Source of the DNA: Kofleriaceae bacterium
GTDB lineage: Bacteria; Myxococcota_A; Polyangia; Haliangiales; Haliangiaceae
Assembly: GCA_020633495.1 (NCBI GenBank)
Contig: JACKDR010000030.1
Span: 1-64,000, forward strand
Length of the DNA stretch: 64,000 nt
Direction: 5' to 3'
Below the pieces are notes generated by a model. It saw only the letters and a list, made by a program, of their open reading frames with translations. It had not been told where the DNA came from and did not search any database. Positions 31,904-40,165 of this stretch are shown here, one piece after another; position 1 is the first letter of the stretch; each line of letters opens with the position of its first letter. The position numbers were made by a program, and so were the translations under genes.

Positions 31904-32775
31904 CAGCCGCCGGTTCCGCGGCGCTGGTGCGCGCGCAGCCAGAGCTCGATCCACAGGCCGACGCCGTCGCTCATGCGGGTGAAGCGGACGTCGAGCCCGG
32001 GCGGCGCGCCGCCGATGACCGCGCCTCGCACCGACGTGACCTCGGCCTGGATCGCCAGCGGCGCCTGGCCGTCGGGCAACAGCGTCACCTCGCACGGCGT
32101 GCCGGGGGCGTCGAGCAGCTCGGTCGGGATGAACAGGCCGTCCTTGCGTAGCTCGGTGATCGTCACGTCGACGGTCATCGCGTCGCTCGAGTAGACCGCC
32201 ATCACCGACGCCGGCATCGGGATGTCGTCGACGACGTCACGCGAGGTGACCTGGCCGAGCCGCGAGCTCGGCACGTCGGCGGGCCAGACGTGGCCGCACG
32301 CGGTGCAGGTGGTGACGTCGAAGCCGACCCGGGTCCGGCACCGCGGGCAGGTGTGGTACTCGAGCGTGGCGCCCGCCATCAGCGCGGCGACCTCGGGGAC
32401 CTCGAAGGTCTCGGTGATCTCGTCGTCGTCGCCGTCCGGCAGCAGGCCCAGGGCCGGCGCCGGGCGCGGCGGGGGCGGGATCTCTCCGGGCTGGAGCCGC
32501 TCGATCCGGACCTCGCGCGGGCCCAGGGTCAGCTCGTCGCCAGGCTGCACCGGGGTCGGTCCGGTGACGCGGCGGCCGTTGAGCAGGGTCCCGGTGGACT
32601 GGCTGAGGTTGTCGACCGTGAGCTGGTCGCCGTCGATCCGGAGCACGAGGTGGCGGCGCGACACCGTCGGGGCGTTGAACCGGACCTGGCACGCGACCGA
32701 CCGGCCGATCACCACCTCGCCGTCGGGCAGGGGGACTCGCTGGTCTTGGTAGACGAGGACGAAGCGGGCGCGCAC
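31903..32775 (-). CDS. FHA - zinc ribbon - PilZ-like protein
   Basis: A 290-residue protein beginning at GTG. Residues 5-95 are an FHA domain: VVIGRSVACQVRFNAPTVSR with the phospho-Thr-binding Arg and Ser, and RHLVLRIDG with NGRRVTGPTPV. A zinc ribbon follows (TCPRCRTRVGFDVTTCTACG). The C-terminal 120 residues look like a PilZ domain of the myxobacterial type, with MAVYSSDAMTVDVTITELRKDGLFI and APPGLDVRFTRMSDG. It could link Ser/Thr phosphorylation (by one of the local kinases) to c-di-GMP made by the coupled GGDEF protein; that link is inference. Confidence 0.85.
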   Translation of the reverse strand: MRARFVLVYQDQRVPLPDGEVVIGRSVACQVRFNAPTVSRRHLVLRIDGDQLTVDNLSQSTGTLLNGRRVTGPTPVQPGDELTLGPREVRIERLQPGEIPPPPRPAPALGLLPDGDDDEITETFEVPEVAALMAGATLEYHTCPRCRTRVGFDVTTCTACGHVWPADVPSSRLGQVTSRDVVDDIPMPASVMAVYSSDAMTVDVTITELRKDGLFIPTELLDAPGTPCEVTLLPDGQAPLAIQAEVTSVRGAVIGGAPPGLDVRFTRMSDGVGLWIELWLRAHQRRGTGG

Positions 32776-32935
32776 GGGGTCTGGACGATGCTATCAACCT
32801 TCGGGCCCGGGCGCCCCTGGCCCGGTCGATTGGCCGCCGCGTTGCCAAAGACAACGCGCCGCGGTCGCCGTCGCCGAGGTTCCGCGAGGTTGCGAGGGCG
32901 TGACGAGTGGCATTCGTGTTGCTGCCTTGTTTCGC

Positions 32936-35200
32936 ATGCGCTGCCTCCGCGGGTCCGGGCTCCTGTCGCTGCTGATCCTCGGGGCGTGCGCCTCGTCGCA
33001 CCCCATGGGCGGCGGCGGCGGCGACGACGCCGGCCTCCCGCCCGACGGCGGCGACGTCTCCCCCGACGCCGGCGGCGGGCCCGATGGCGGGGTCACCGAG
33101 CGGACCTGCACGACCCACTTCGCGCTGGCCCCCACCGGCGCCGTCACCGCGGTCGAGGTCGCCGGCGCCTGGGCCTGGGACGCGCGGACCCCGCTGGTCG
33201 ATCCCGACGGCGACGGCACCTGGGAGGCCGCCCTCGACCTCGACCCCGGGATCTGGGCCTACAAGCTGGTCGTGACCCGGCCGGGCGGGACCACCGAGTG
33301 GATCCTCGATCCCGGCAACGCCTACCGCGCCTACGACGGCGGCATCGAGAACTCGGCGGTCCGGGTCCCCGACTGTCACGTCCCGCTGCTCGAGATGATC
33401 GATCACCAGGTCGCCGGCTCGGGCACCGCCCACGTCCGGGTGCGGGTGGTGCGCGGCGCCGGCGGCGCGCCGGTGACCCGCGACGGCGTCCACGTCGTGC
33501 TCCGCCACGACGCCAGCGAGGCCGAGGTCACCGACGGCGTCAGCTTCGACGGCGCCGTGGTCGACGTGTCGCTGGCCGGCCTCGCCGCCGGCAAGCACAC
33601 GCTGGTGTTCGACGCCCAGGACGGCGATGGCGCCGCCGCCGAGCCGCTGCGGGTGCCGTTCTGGGTCGAGGCCGACGCCTTCGACTGGCGCGACGCCCTC
33701 ATCTACATGGTCATGGTCGACCGCTTCCGCGACGGCGACCCGTCCAACGATCCCGGGCCGACGCCCGGCGCCGAGGCCGCGGCCGACTACCACGGCGGCG
33801 ATCTGCGCGGCGTCACCCAGGCCATCGAGGACGGCACGTTCGACGATCTCGGGGTCCGCGCCCTGTGGCTGTCGCCGTTCGTCGAGAACATGCAGGGCAT
33901 CGAGTCCGAGGACGGCCACGGCGTCACCGGCTACCACGGCTACTGGCCGGTCAAGGCCCGCGCGGTCGACCCGCGGCTCGGCACCCCCGCCGACCTCGAC
34001 GCCATGGTCACCGCCGCCCACGCCCACGGCATCCGCATCCTCATGGACTTCGTCATCAACCACGTCCACGAGGATCACGAGTACGTCACCGCCCACCCCG
34101 ACTGGTTCCGCACCGGCTGCGAGTGCGGCCAGCCCGGCTGCGACTGGACCACCCACCGCCTCGACTGCTCGTTCCACGCCTACATGCCCGACGTCGACTG
34201 GCAGAACGGCGCCGCCTCCGAGCAGATCATCAGCGACGCGCTGTGGTGGCTCGATCGCTTCGACCTCGACGGCCTGCGCGTCGACGCGGTCAAGCACGTC
34301 GAGGATCTGGCGATCCTCAACCTGTCGACCCGGGTCCACGAGACCTTCGAGCAGGGCGGCACCGACTACTTCCTGCTCGGCGAGACCGCGATGGGCTGGA
34401 ACGGCGACGATCTGACCGCCAACCTGCCCGAGTACGAGACGATCTCGCGCTACATCGGGCCCGACGCGCTCAGCGGCCAGTTCGACTTCGTCCTCTATCA
34501 CGCGACCGCGTACCGGGTGTGGGCCGACGACAGCAAGGGCATGCTGCACCTCGACTACTGGACCCGGATGAGCCAGCAGCAGTACCCGGCGGGCGCGGTC
34601 ATGACGCCGTTCGTCGGCAGCCACGACAGCGAGCGGCTGGTGTCGCTGGCGACCTACGGCTCGGGCAGCGACCTGGTCCACCACAAGTGGCTGTCGCAGG
34701 GGCTGCCGCAGCCGCCGACCAGCCGCGAGCCCTACGACCGCGCCGCGATCGCGCTGACCTGGCTGTTCACGGTGCCGGGCGCGCCGCTCTTGTACTACGG
34801 CGACGAGTACGGCGAGGACGGCGGCGCCGACCCCGACAACCGCCACGACTGGAAGCCGGTGGGGCAGCGCTCGGCGTGGCAGGACGAGCAGTACGCCCGG
34901 GTCGCCCGCGCCGGCCGGCTGCGCGCCGAGCTGCCGGCGCTGCGTCGCGGCGACTACCGGGCCCTGACCGTGACCGAGGACGTGCTGTCGTTCGCCCGCA
35001 CCTACCAGGGCCAGGCCGCGATCGTCGTCATCAACAAGAGCGGCGCCGCGATCGACGCGCCGGTGACCGTGCCCGCCGACGTCACCGGCGACGGCACGCT
35101 GACCGACCGGCTCGACCCCGGCGGCCGCACCGTGACCGTCGCCGGAGGTGCGATGACGGTGCACCTGCCGGCGCGCTCGGCCGCGGTCCTGGTGCCCTGA
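32936..35200 (+). CDS. Secreted lipoprotein alpha-amylase family (GH13) enzyme
   Basis: A 754-residue lipoprotein (LRGSGLLSLLILGACASS; Cys at about 18) with Gly/Asp/Pro linker. An N-terminal starch-binding-like beta-domain (FALAPTGAVTAVEVAGAWAW) precedes the GH13 barrel. All four conserved regions are seen: RILMDFVINHVH, LDGLRVDAVKHVED (nucleophile Asp), DYFLLGETAMGW (acid Glu) and TPFVGSHDSERLVS (third acid Asp). The domain ends near LLYYGDEYGED, with a C-terminal beta-domain (VVINKSGAAIDAPVTV). It should hydrolyse alpha-1,4-glucans at the cell surface. A GTG at 32900 is an alternative start, but the ATG at 32936 directly begins the signal peptide. Confidence 0.9.
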   Translation: MRCLRGSGLLSLLILGACASSHPMGGGGGDDAGLPPDGGDVSPDAGGGPDGGVTERTCTTHFALAPTGAVTAVEVAGAWAWDARTPLVDPDGDGTWEAALDLDPGIWAYKLVVTRPGGTTEWILDPGNAYRAYDGGIENSAVRVPDCHVPLLEMIDHQVAGSGTAHVRVRVVRGAGGAPVTRDGVHVVLRHDASEAEVTDGVSFDGAVVDVSLAGLAAGKHTLVFDAQDGDGAAAEPLRVPFWVEADAFDWRDALIYMVMVDRFRDGDPSNDPGPTPGAEAAADYHGGDLRGVTQAIEDGTFDDLGVRALWLSPFVENMQGIESEDGHGVTGYHGYWPVKARAVDPRLGTPADLDAMVTAAHAHGIRILMDFVINHVHEDHEYVTAHPDWFRTGCECGQPGCDWTTHRLDCSFHAYMPDVDWQNGAASEQIISDALWWLDRFDLDGLRVDAVKHVEDLAILNLSTRVHETFEQGGTDYFLLGETAMGWNGDDLTANLPEYETISRYIGPDALSGQFDFVLYHATAYRVWADDSKGMLHLDYWTRMSQQQYPAGAVMTPFVGSHDSERLVSLATYGSGSDLVHHKWLSQGLPQPPTSREPYDRAAIALTWLFTVPGAPLLYYGDEYGEDGGADPDNRHDWKPVGQRSAWQDEQYARVARAGRLRAELPALRRGDYRALTVTEDVLSFARTYQGQAAIVVINKSGAAIDAPVTVPADVTGDGTLTDRLDPGGRTVTVAGGAMTVHLPARSAAVLVP

Positions 35201-35207
35201 CCGGCCG

Positions 35208-35224
35208 GCCGGCGCGCGGCCGGC
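35208..35224. terminator. GC-rich hairpin after the amylase gene
   Basis: GCCGGC-(5-base loop)-GCCGGC, seven bases after the amylase stop, no T-tract. A modest candidate terminator. Confidence 0.25.
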
Positions 35225-35322
35225 GCCGGCGCGATCCCCGGCCGCGGCGCGCCGTCGAGCCTGGCCCCGGCTGACCGCCCGGATCGCACCGCTGGGCGCG
35301 GTCTTCCGGTAGCATCGAGGTC

Positions 35323-36816
35323 GTGGGGGGACTCGCACACGCTCTGTCGTTCGGGGCCTTCGCGCCGGCGGCCGGCCTCGCGGTCGCAGCCGGCGCCGTC
35401 GGCATCGCGTCACCGGTCGGCATCGCGTGCGCCGCGGCCGCGGTGGCGTGGACGGCGATCGACCTGCTCGTGGTCGAGCCTCGGCTGCGCGCCGGCGGCG
35501 GCGAGGTCGACGACGTCGCCACCGCGTTCCTGCGCAAGGCGCTGCGCGCCGGCAGCGTCGACCACGTCGCCCGCGATCTCGCGGCCGCGCTGCGCGCCGG
35601 CTTCCCGCCGCAGGGGCCGCCGTGCGCGGTGCTGATCGCGCCGGGCGGCGCCGACGGCGCGATCCGGCAGGTCGTGCTGTGCGGCAAGGCGCCGGAGCTC
35701 GGCGACACCACCGCCGCGCTCGACTGGCTGGGCGCGGTCGGCGAGGCGCTCGATCGCGAGTCGCTGGCCCAGCTGTTCGATCTGCCGGTCGAGGAGGGCG
35801 GCGGCGACGGCCCGCGCGCGGTCGCCGCGATGCTCGACGCCGCGCACTGCGACGTCGTGCTGCCGCTGCGCCACCGCGGCCTGTTGCTCGGCGTGCTGAT
35901 CGTCGCGCGGCCGCCGGGCACGGCCGCGGATCCGGCGACGACGCGGCTCTTGCGCGCGCTGCGCGCGTACACCACCGCGGCGGTGGCGCGGACGCTGCTC
36001 GACGCCGAGGTCACCCAGCAGGGCAAGCTGTCGCGCACCGTCGATCTCGCCACCGCGATGCAGGAGGCGATGATGCCGATGGAGAAGCCGGTGCGCCGCC
36101 CCGGCTTCGAGCTGCGCGGCCTGTTCCGGCCGGTCGCCGAGTGTGGCGGCGACCTGTGGATGTGGCGCGACCTCGGCGACGGCAAGGTCCTGCTGCTGAC
36201 CGCCGACGCCACCGGCCACGGCGCGGCGCCGGCGCTGCTGGCCGCGGTCGCCAAGGGCACGGTCGACGCGCTGTGCCAGCTGTGGGGCGCCGAGGCCGAT
36301 CCCGGCGAGCTCTTGGCCCAGCTCAACCGCGTCGTCTACCGGACCGGCAAGCGGCGCTACATGATGACCGCGTTCGCGGTCGTGATCGACGTGCCGCGCC
36401 AGACCATGCGCTTCGCCAACGCCGGCCAGAACTTCCCGGTGATGGTCAAGCAGCCGCGCGACGGCCAGCCCGGCGCCACCGTCGAGGCGCTGATCGCGCG
36501 CGGCGACGCGCTCGGCGCCTCGCCGCGCGCCCGCTTCGACAACCACGACCGGCCGCTGCCGCCCGGCGATCGCCTGGTCATGTACACCGACGGCGTCGTC
36601 GACTGCGGCACGCCGGGGCGCGACCCGTACGGCGACAAGCGGATGCGCGCGCTGCTGGCCGGCACCGCCGGCGAGCGCGGCACCAAGGTGCCCGAGCTGC
36701 TGCTGGCCGAGCTCGAGGCCCACGCCGGCGGCCAGCCGATGGGCGACGACGTCACCGTGCTGGTCTTCGAGCTCACCGATCCGGGGCCCGCGGCGGGGCA
36801 GGAGGGCGAGGCGTGA
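35323..36816 (+). CDS. GAF - SpoIIE-type protein phosphatase with N-terminal membrane segments
   Basis: A 497-residue protein starting at GTG. The first 55 residues are hydrophobic and give two membrane helices (AAGLAVAAGAVGIASPVGIA, AAAAVAWTAIDLLVV). A GAF-like domain follows (CDVVLPLRHRGLLLGVLIVA). The C-terminal PP2C/SpoIIE phosphatase domain spans about 255-485: FRPVAECGGDLWMWRDLGDG, LLTADATGHGAAPALLAAVA with the metal-binding Asp, LVMYTDGVVDCGTPG and MGDDVTVLVFEL. Such phosphatases (RsbU-like) dephosphorylate anti-sigma antagonists or other regulators. Its stop overlaps the GTG of the next, related gene. Confidence 0.9.
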   Translation: MGGLAHALSFGAFAPAAGLAVAAGAVGIASPVGIACAAAAVAWTAIDLLVVEPRLRAGGGEVDDVATAFLRKALRAGSVDHVARDLAAALRAGFPPQGPPCAVLIAPGGADGAIRQVVLCGKAPELGDTTAALDWLGAVGEALDRESLAQLFDLPVEEGGGDGPRAVAAMLDAAHCDVVLPLRHRGLLLGVLIVARPPGTAADPATTRLLRALRAYTTAAVARTLLDAEVTQQGKLSRTVDLATAMQEAMMPMEKPVRRPGFELRGLFRPVAECGGDLWMWRDLGDGKVLLLTADATGHGAAPALLAAVAKGTVDALCQLWGAEADPGELLAQLNRVVYRTGKRRYMMTAFAVVIDVPRQTMRFANAGQNFPVMVKQPRDGQPGATVEALIARGDALGASPRARFDNHDRPLPPGDRLVMYTDGVVDCGTPGRDPYGDKRMRALLAGTAGERGTKVPELLLAELEAHAGGQPMGDDVTVLVFELTDPGPAAGQEGEA

Positions 36817-38150
36817 TCGTCGGCATCGCCCTCGCGGTCGTGCTGGTCGTGGTGTGGGCGCTGGTCGCGTTCCTGCGATCGCAGCGCGACGCCCAGCCGG
36901 CCGTGCACTGGGCCCTGGTCGAGTTCGCCGAGCAGTCGCTCGAGCTGGGCTCGGTGGTCGAGATCCTCGGCTTCGCCGGCGAGGCGGCGCGGGTCGTGTT
37001 CGCCGCCGAGCGCGCGGTCGCGATCCTGCCGATCGACGGCGAGTGGGAGGCGTCGCTGGTCGGCGCCGGCGACGGCGGCGAGGGCGCGGTGGTGGGGCGG
37101 GCGCCGGCGGGCGCCAAGGGCCTGTTCGGCTGGCTCAAGCACAACCGCGGCGTGATCCTCACCGAGGAGCTGGGCGAGGCCCGGTTCGGCGCGATGCGCC
37201 AGCCGGCGCGCCAGCTGATGGAGTTCGCCGGCTGCGACGCGATCATGCCGCTGGTCGATCGCCAGGAGGTGATCGCGGTGCTGGGCCTGCGGCGCAGCCG
37301 CAAGGTCCACGTCGATCGCGGCATCCTCGAGCTGTTCCAGGAGCAGACCGCGACCGCGTGCGGCAACGCGCGGCTGCACGTCGAGGCCAGCCACGCCTTC
37401 TCGCTGGCCCGCGAGGTGTCGCTGGCCAGCGCCTTCCACGACTCGCTGGTCGCGGCGGCCCGCTCCGGCGAGGCCGGCGTGCTGGGCTGGGCCGGCGACG
37501 TCGAGGTCGCCGGCGAGGCCGGCAGCGACTTCTGGTCGGTCTACACGCTCACGGGGGGCCGCGTCCTGATGGTCGTCGGCGACTCGGTGGGCGCCGGCCT
37601 GGCCGGCTCGATGACGTCGGCGGTGGTCAAGAGCGCGTGCGACCTGCTGGTCACCGGCGACAAGCCGATCGAGGACCCGGCGGCGCTGCTGTCGATGCTG
37701 TCGCGCGCGCTGTCGCACGCATCGGCGCCGGTCCACGCCCGCACCTTCGCCGCGCTGTTCGATCCGGGGCGGGGCATCGTCCGCTACGCCAACGCCGGCG
37801 GCCAGCTGCCCTACCAGGTCCGCGGCAGCGGCGAGCTCGGCGTCCTCGCCGGCAGCGGCCCGATGCTGGGCGACGCCTTCGAGTCGGGCTACCGCCTGTA
37901 CGAGGTGCCGCTCGCGCCGGGCGACGCGTTCGTGCTGTACACCGACGGCCTGGTGCGGGCCGAGGATCCGCACCGCAACGCCTACGGCGACCGGCGCCTG
38001 CAGAAGGTGATCGCGACCCAGGGCGGCAAGCCCGCCGGCGATATCCTGGCCGCGGTGCTGGACGCGGAGCGCAAGCACCGCGGCGACCGACCGCTGGGCG
38101 ACGACGCCGCGGTCGTGGTGGTGACGGTGGCGACGTCGACCCCGGCGTAG
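36813..38150 (+). CDS. GAF - SpoIIE-type phosphatase, second of a coupled pair
   Basis: A 445-residue protein with one N-terminal membrane helix (IVGIALAVVLVVVWALVAFL). A GAF-like domain occupies about 60-190 (CDAIMPLVDRQEVIAVLGLR). The SpoIIE/PP2C phosphatase domain spans about 210-440: WAGDVEVAGEAGSDFWSVYT, VLMVVGDSVGAGLAGSMTSA, FALYTDGL-like FVLYTDGLVRAED and LGDDAAVVVVTV. The D-S-V-G-A-G motif replaces the D-A-T-G-H-G of its neighbour, so metal binding may differ. It starts at a GTG inside the stop of the upstream gene, with GGAGGG upstream. The two phosphatases are surely expressed together. Confidence 0.85.
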   Translation: MIVGIALAVVLVVVWALVAFLRSQRDAQPAVHWALVEFAEQSLELGSVVEILGFAGEAARVVFAAERAVAILPIDGEWEASLVGAGDGGEGAVVGRAPAGAKGLFGWLKHNRGVILTEELGEARFGAMRQPARQLMEFAGCDAIMPLVDRQEVIAVLGLRRSRKVHVDRGILELFQEQTATACGNARLHVEASHAFSLAREVSLASAFHDSLVAAARSGEAGVLGWAGDVEVAGEAGSDFWSVYTLTGGRVLMVVGDSVGAGLAGSMTSAVVKSACDLLVTGDKPIEDPAALLSMLSRALSHASAPVHARTFAALFDPGRGIVRYANAGGQLPYQVRGSGELGVLAGSGPMLGDAFESGYRLYEVPLAPGDAFVLYTDGLVRAEDPHRNAYGDRRLQKVIATQGGKPAGDILAAVLDAERKHRGDRPLGDDAAVVVVTVATSTPA

Positions 38151-38156
38151 CGGCCG

Positions 38157-38186
38157 CGGGGCGGCGGGGCGGCGGGGCGGCGGGGC
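38157..38186. repeat. Short tandem GGGGCGGC repeats
   Basis: Three near-perfect copies of an eight-base G-rich unit just after the phosphatase stop codon. Low complexity; possibly part of a transcript end. Confidence 0.4.
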
Positions 38187-38287
38187 CGGCGCGCGTCCGG
38201 TCTATGGCTGGCGTGCACGTGCGCGGCTAACGGTCGGCGCGCGGCGGCGTCCTGGATCCGAACCGTCCCGACCGACTGGAGGATCCC

Positions 38288-38724
38288 GTGCCCCATCCCG
38301 TGTCCCGCCGGCGCGCCCGCGCCCACCTCGGCCCTCGCAAGCTGCTCGCCGCCGCCGTCGGCGTCGGCCTCGCCGCGGCCACCGCGGCCTGCGCCCCGGC
38401 GTCCGCGGCCCCGCCGTCACCGACCCTGGCAGGTCGCGTTCGCCGCGGCCGCGCTGCCGGCCGCGGCCGTGGCGCCGCCGACCCGCGCGGCCCTGACCGG
38501 CGCCGACGCGCCGGCGCCGGCGCCGAGGCCGGTCGTCGACCCGCGGCCACCGCCGCGGTCGTGGCCGCGACCGCGGCGATCGCGGCGGTGCCGGCGGCGG
38601 TGGCCCCTGGCGGCACCGGCGGCCGGGCCGATGTGCGACGCCGACGGGCGCCCGCTGCCGGGCAACGTCGGCAAAGGGGCCGATGGCGACCTGCACCGTG
38701 GCGACGGCGGCGCCGGCGCCGTGA
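38288..38724 (+). CDS. Disrupted small lipoprotein gene upstream of the ferritin-like gene
   Basis: The frame begins at a GTG after a good TGGAGGA ribosome site and gives a lipoprotein-like signal (LLAAAVGVGLAAATAACAPA). After about 55 residues the sequence is credible only in pieces from different frames (FAAAALPAAAVAPPTRAALT in one, ATAAVVAATAAIAAVPAAVA in another). The stop codon at 38722-38724 in the last frame overlaps the GTG of the ferritin-like gene, which fits the coupling seen elsewhere here. A real small Ala/Pro-rich lipoprotein gene with several indels is my best reading; a non-coding explanation is possible. Confidence 0.35.
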
Positions 38725-39530
38725 GTGCCCAGCTCGAGCTCGACTGGCACGGCGGCCGGCCGGCGGCGCGCCTGCGGCGGCGCTGGCCCGGCGTCGACGC
38801 GCTGCCGTGGGGCAGCCTCGCCGCGGCGCCGATCGACGACGCCCTGGCGGCGGCGGCGCGCGCGTCGTGGACCGACGGCGCGTTCAGCGAGTACGCCAGC
38901 GCCGCCGCGTTCTCGGCGCTGACCCAGGCGCTGCTCGAGGCCGGCGCGCCCGTCGATCTCACCGCGATGGCCGCCGACTTCGTCGTCGACGAGCTGGTCC
39001 ACGTCGAGCTCGCGGCGCGGGTCGCCGCCGAGCTCGGCGGCGCGGCGCCGTACCAGGTCGACCTCGAGCGCCTGGCGCCGGTGACCGCGCCGGGGCTGCC
39101 CGCGATCGAGCGCGCCGCCGAGCTGGCGCTGCGGATCAGCTGCGTCGGCGAGGCGCTCAGCGTGCCGGTGCTGGCCGGCTCGACCCGGGCCGCGGCGCAC
39201 CCGCTGACCCGCGCGGTGCTGGCCCGGATCGTCCGCGACGAGCGGCCCCACGCCGACCTCGGCTGGCTGGTCCTCGACTGGTGCGGCGACCGGGTCGATC
39301 GCGCCCGGCTCGGCGGCGTCGCCGCGCGCGCGCTGGCCAGCTACGCGCCGCTGTGGCAGGACGGCGCCGGCGGCGACGCGCCGGCCGCGCACCGCGGCCT
39401 CGCCGGGTGGATGACCGCCGACGGCCTGCGCCGGACCCTGCGCCGCGCCGTCGCGGTCGACGTCGTCGCGCCGCTGGCGGCGCGCGGCATCGTGGTCGCG
39501 CCGCGCGACGAGGTGCCCGCGGCGTCGTGA
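38721..39530 (+). CDS. Ferritin-like diiron protein
   Basis: A 269-residue protein starting at a GTG. The four-helix diiron ligands fit the sequence: Glu in FSEYASAAAF, Glu/His in VDELVHVELAARV, Glu in CVGEALSVPVL and the ExxH in VRDERPHADLGW. This places it among ferritin-like domain proteins of the type found in proteobacterial stress operons; whether it stores iron or acts as an oxygenase is not known. Its stop overlaps the GTG of the ECF sigma gene (GTGA), linking it to the regulatory pair. Confidence 0.75.
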   Translation: MSAQLELDWHGGRPAARLRRRWPGVDALPWGSLAAAPIDDALAAAARASWTDGAFSEYASAAAFSALTQALLEAGAPVDLTAMAADFVVDELVHVELAARVAAELGGAAPYQVDLERLAPVTAPGLPAIERAAELALRISCVGEALSVPVLAGSTRAAAHPLTRAVLARIVRDERPHADLGWLVLDWCGDRVDRARLGGVAARALASYAPLWQDGAGGDAPAAHRGLAGWMTADGLRRTLRRAVAVDVVAPLAARGIVVAPRDEVPAAS

Positions 39531-40165
39531 CGACGGCGGCGGCACCGCGGTGGTCGCAAGGCGGTCACGCCGCGCTGGCGCTTGAGCCGGGCCCGGGTCC
39601 GCGCGAAGGTCGAGGCGCCGTGCCCGCCGCGCCGCCGTCGGTCGTCGACCTGGTGATCGCCGCGCGCCGCGGCGACGGCGCCGCGTTCGCGCACCTCTAC
39701 GATCGCTTCGCGGCCGCGGTGCACGCGGTGGTGCTGGCGCGCGTCGCCTGGCAGGACTGCGCCGACCTGGTCCAGGACGTCTTCCTGATCGCGTGGCAGC
39801 GCCTCGACGCGGTGCGCGAGCCGGCCGCGTTCCCGGGCTGGCTGATGACGATCGCGCGCAACCGGGCGACCGATCACCTGCGCGGCGCCGGCCGGGCGCC
39901 GCGCGCGTCGGCGGACGACCGCGTGCCCGAGCCCGCGGTGGCGCCGGTGCCGGCGGCGGAGGTCCGCGAGGCGCTGGCGGCGATCCGGACCCTGCCCGAG
40001 GCCTACCGCGAGATCCTGCTGATGCGCCTGGTCGAGGGCCTGGCCGGGCCGGAGATCGCCGAGCGCACCGGCCTGACGCCCGGCTCGGTGCGGGTAAACT
40101 TGCACCGCGGCATGATGCTGCTGCGCGATCGCCTGGGCGCGACCGCGGCCGGCGAGGACGCATGA
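39527..40165 (+). CDS. ECF-subfamily RNA polymerase sigma factor
   Basis: Up to 212 residues from the overlapping GTG at 39527; a GTG at 39620 gives a more typical 181-residue ECF protein beginning VPAAPPSVVDLV. Region 2 is seen as AFAHLYDRFAAAVHAVVLAR and DCADLVQDVFLIAWQRLDAV with WLMTIARNRATDHLR. Region 4 is TLPEAYREILLMRLVEGLAG followed by the helix-turn-helix (IAERTGLTPGSVRVNLHRG). Its stop overlaps the ATG of the FecR-like gene, so the sigma factor and its probable regulator are coupled. Confidence 0.85.
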   Translation: MTTAAAPRWSQGGHAALALEPGPGPREGRGAVPAAPPSVVDLVIAARRGDGAAFAHLYDRFAAAVHAVVLARVAWQDCADLVQDVFLIAWQRLDAVREPAAFPGWLMTIARNRATDHLRGAGRAPRASADDRVPEPAVAPVPAAEVREALAAIRTLPEAYREILLMRLVEGLAGPEIAERTGLTPGSVRVNLHRGMMLLRDRLGATAAGEDA

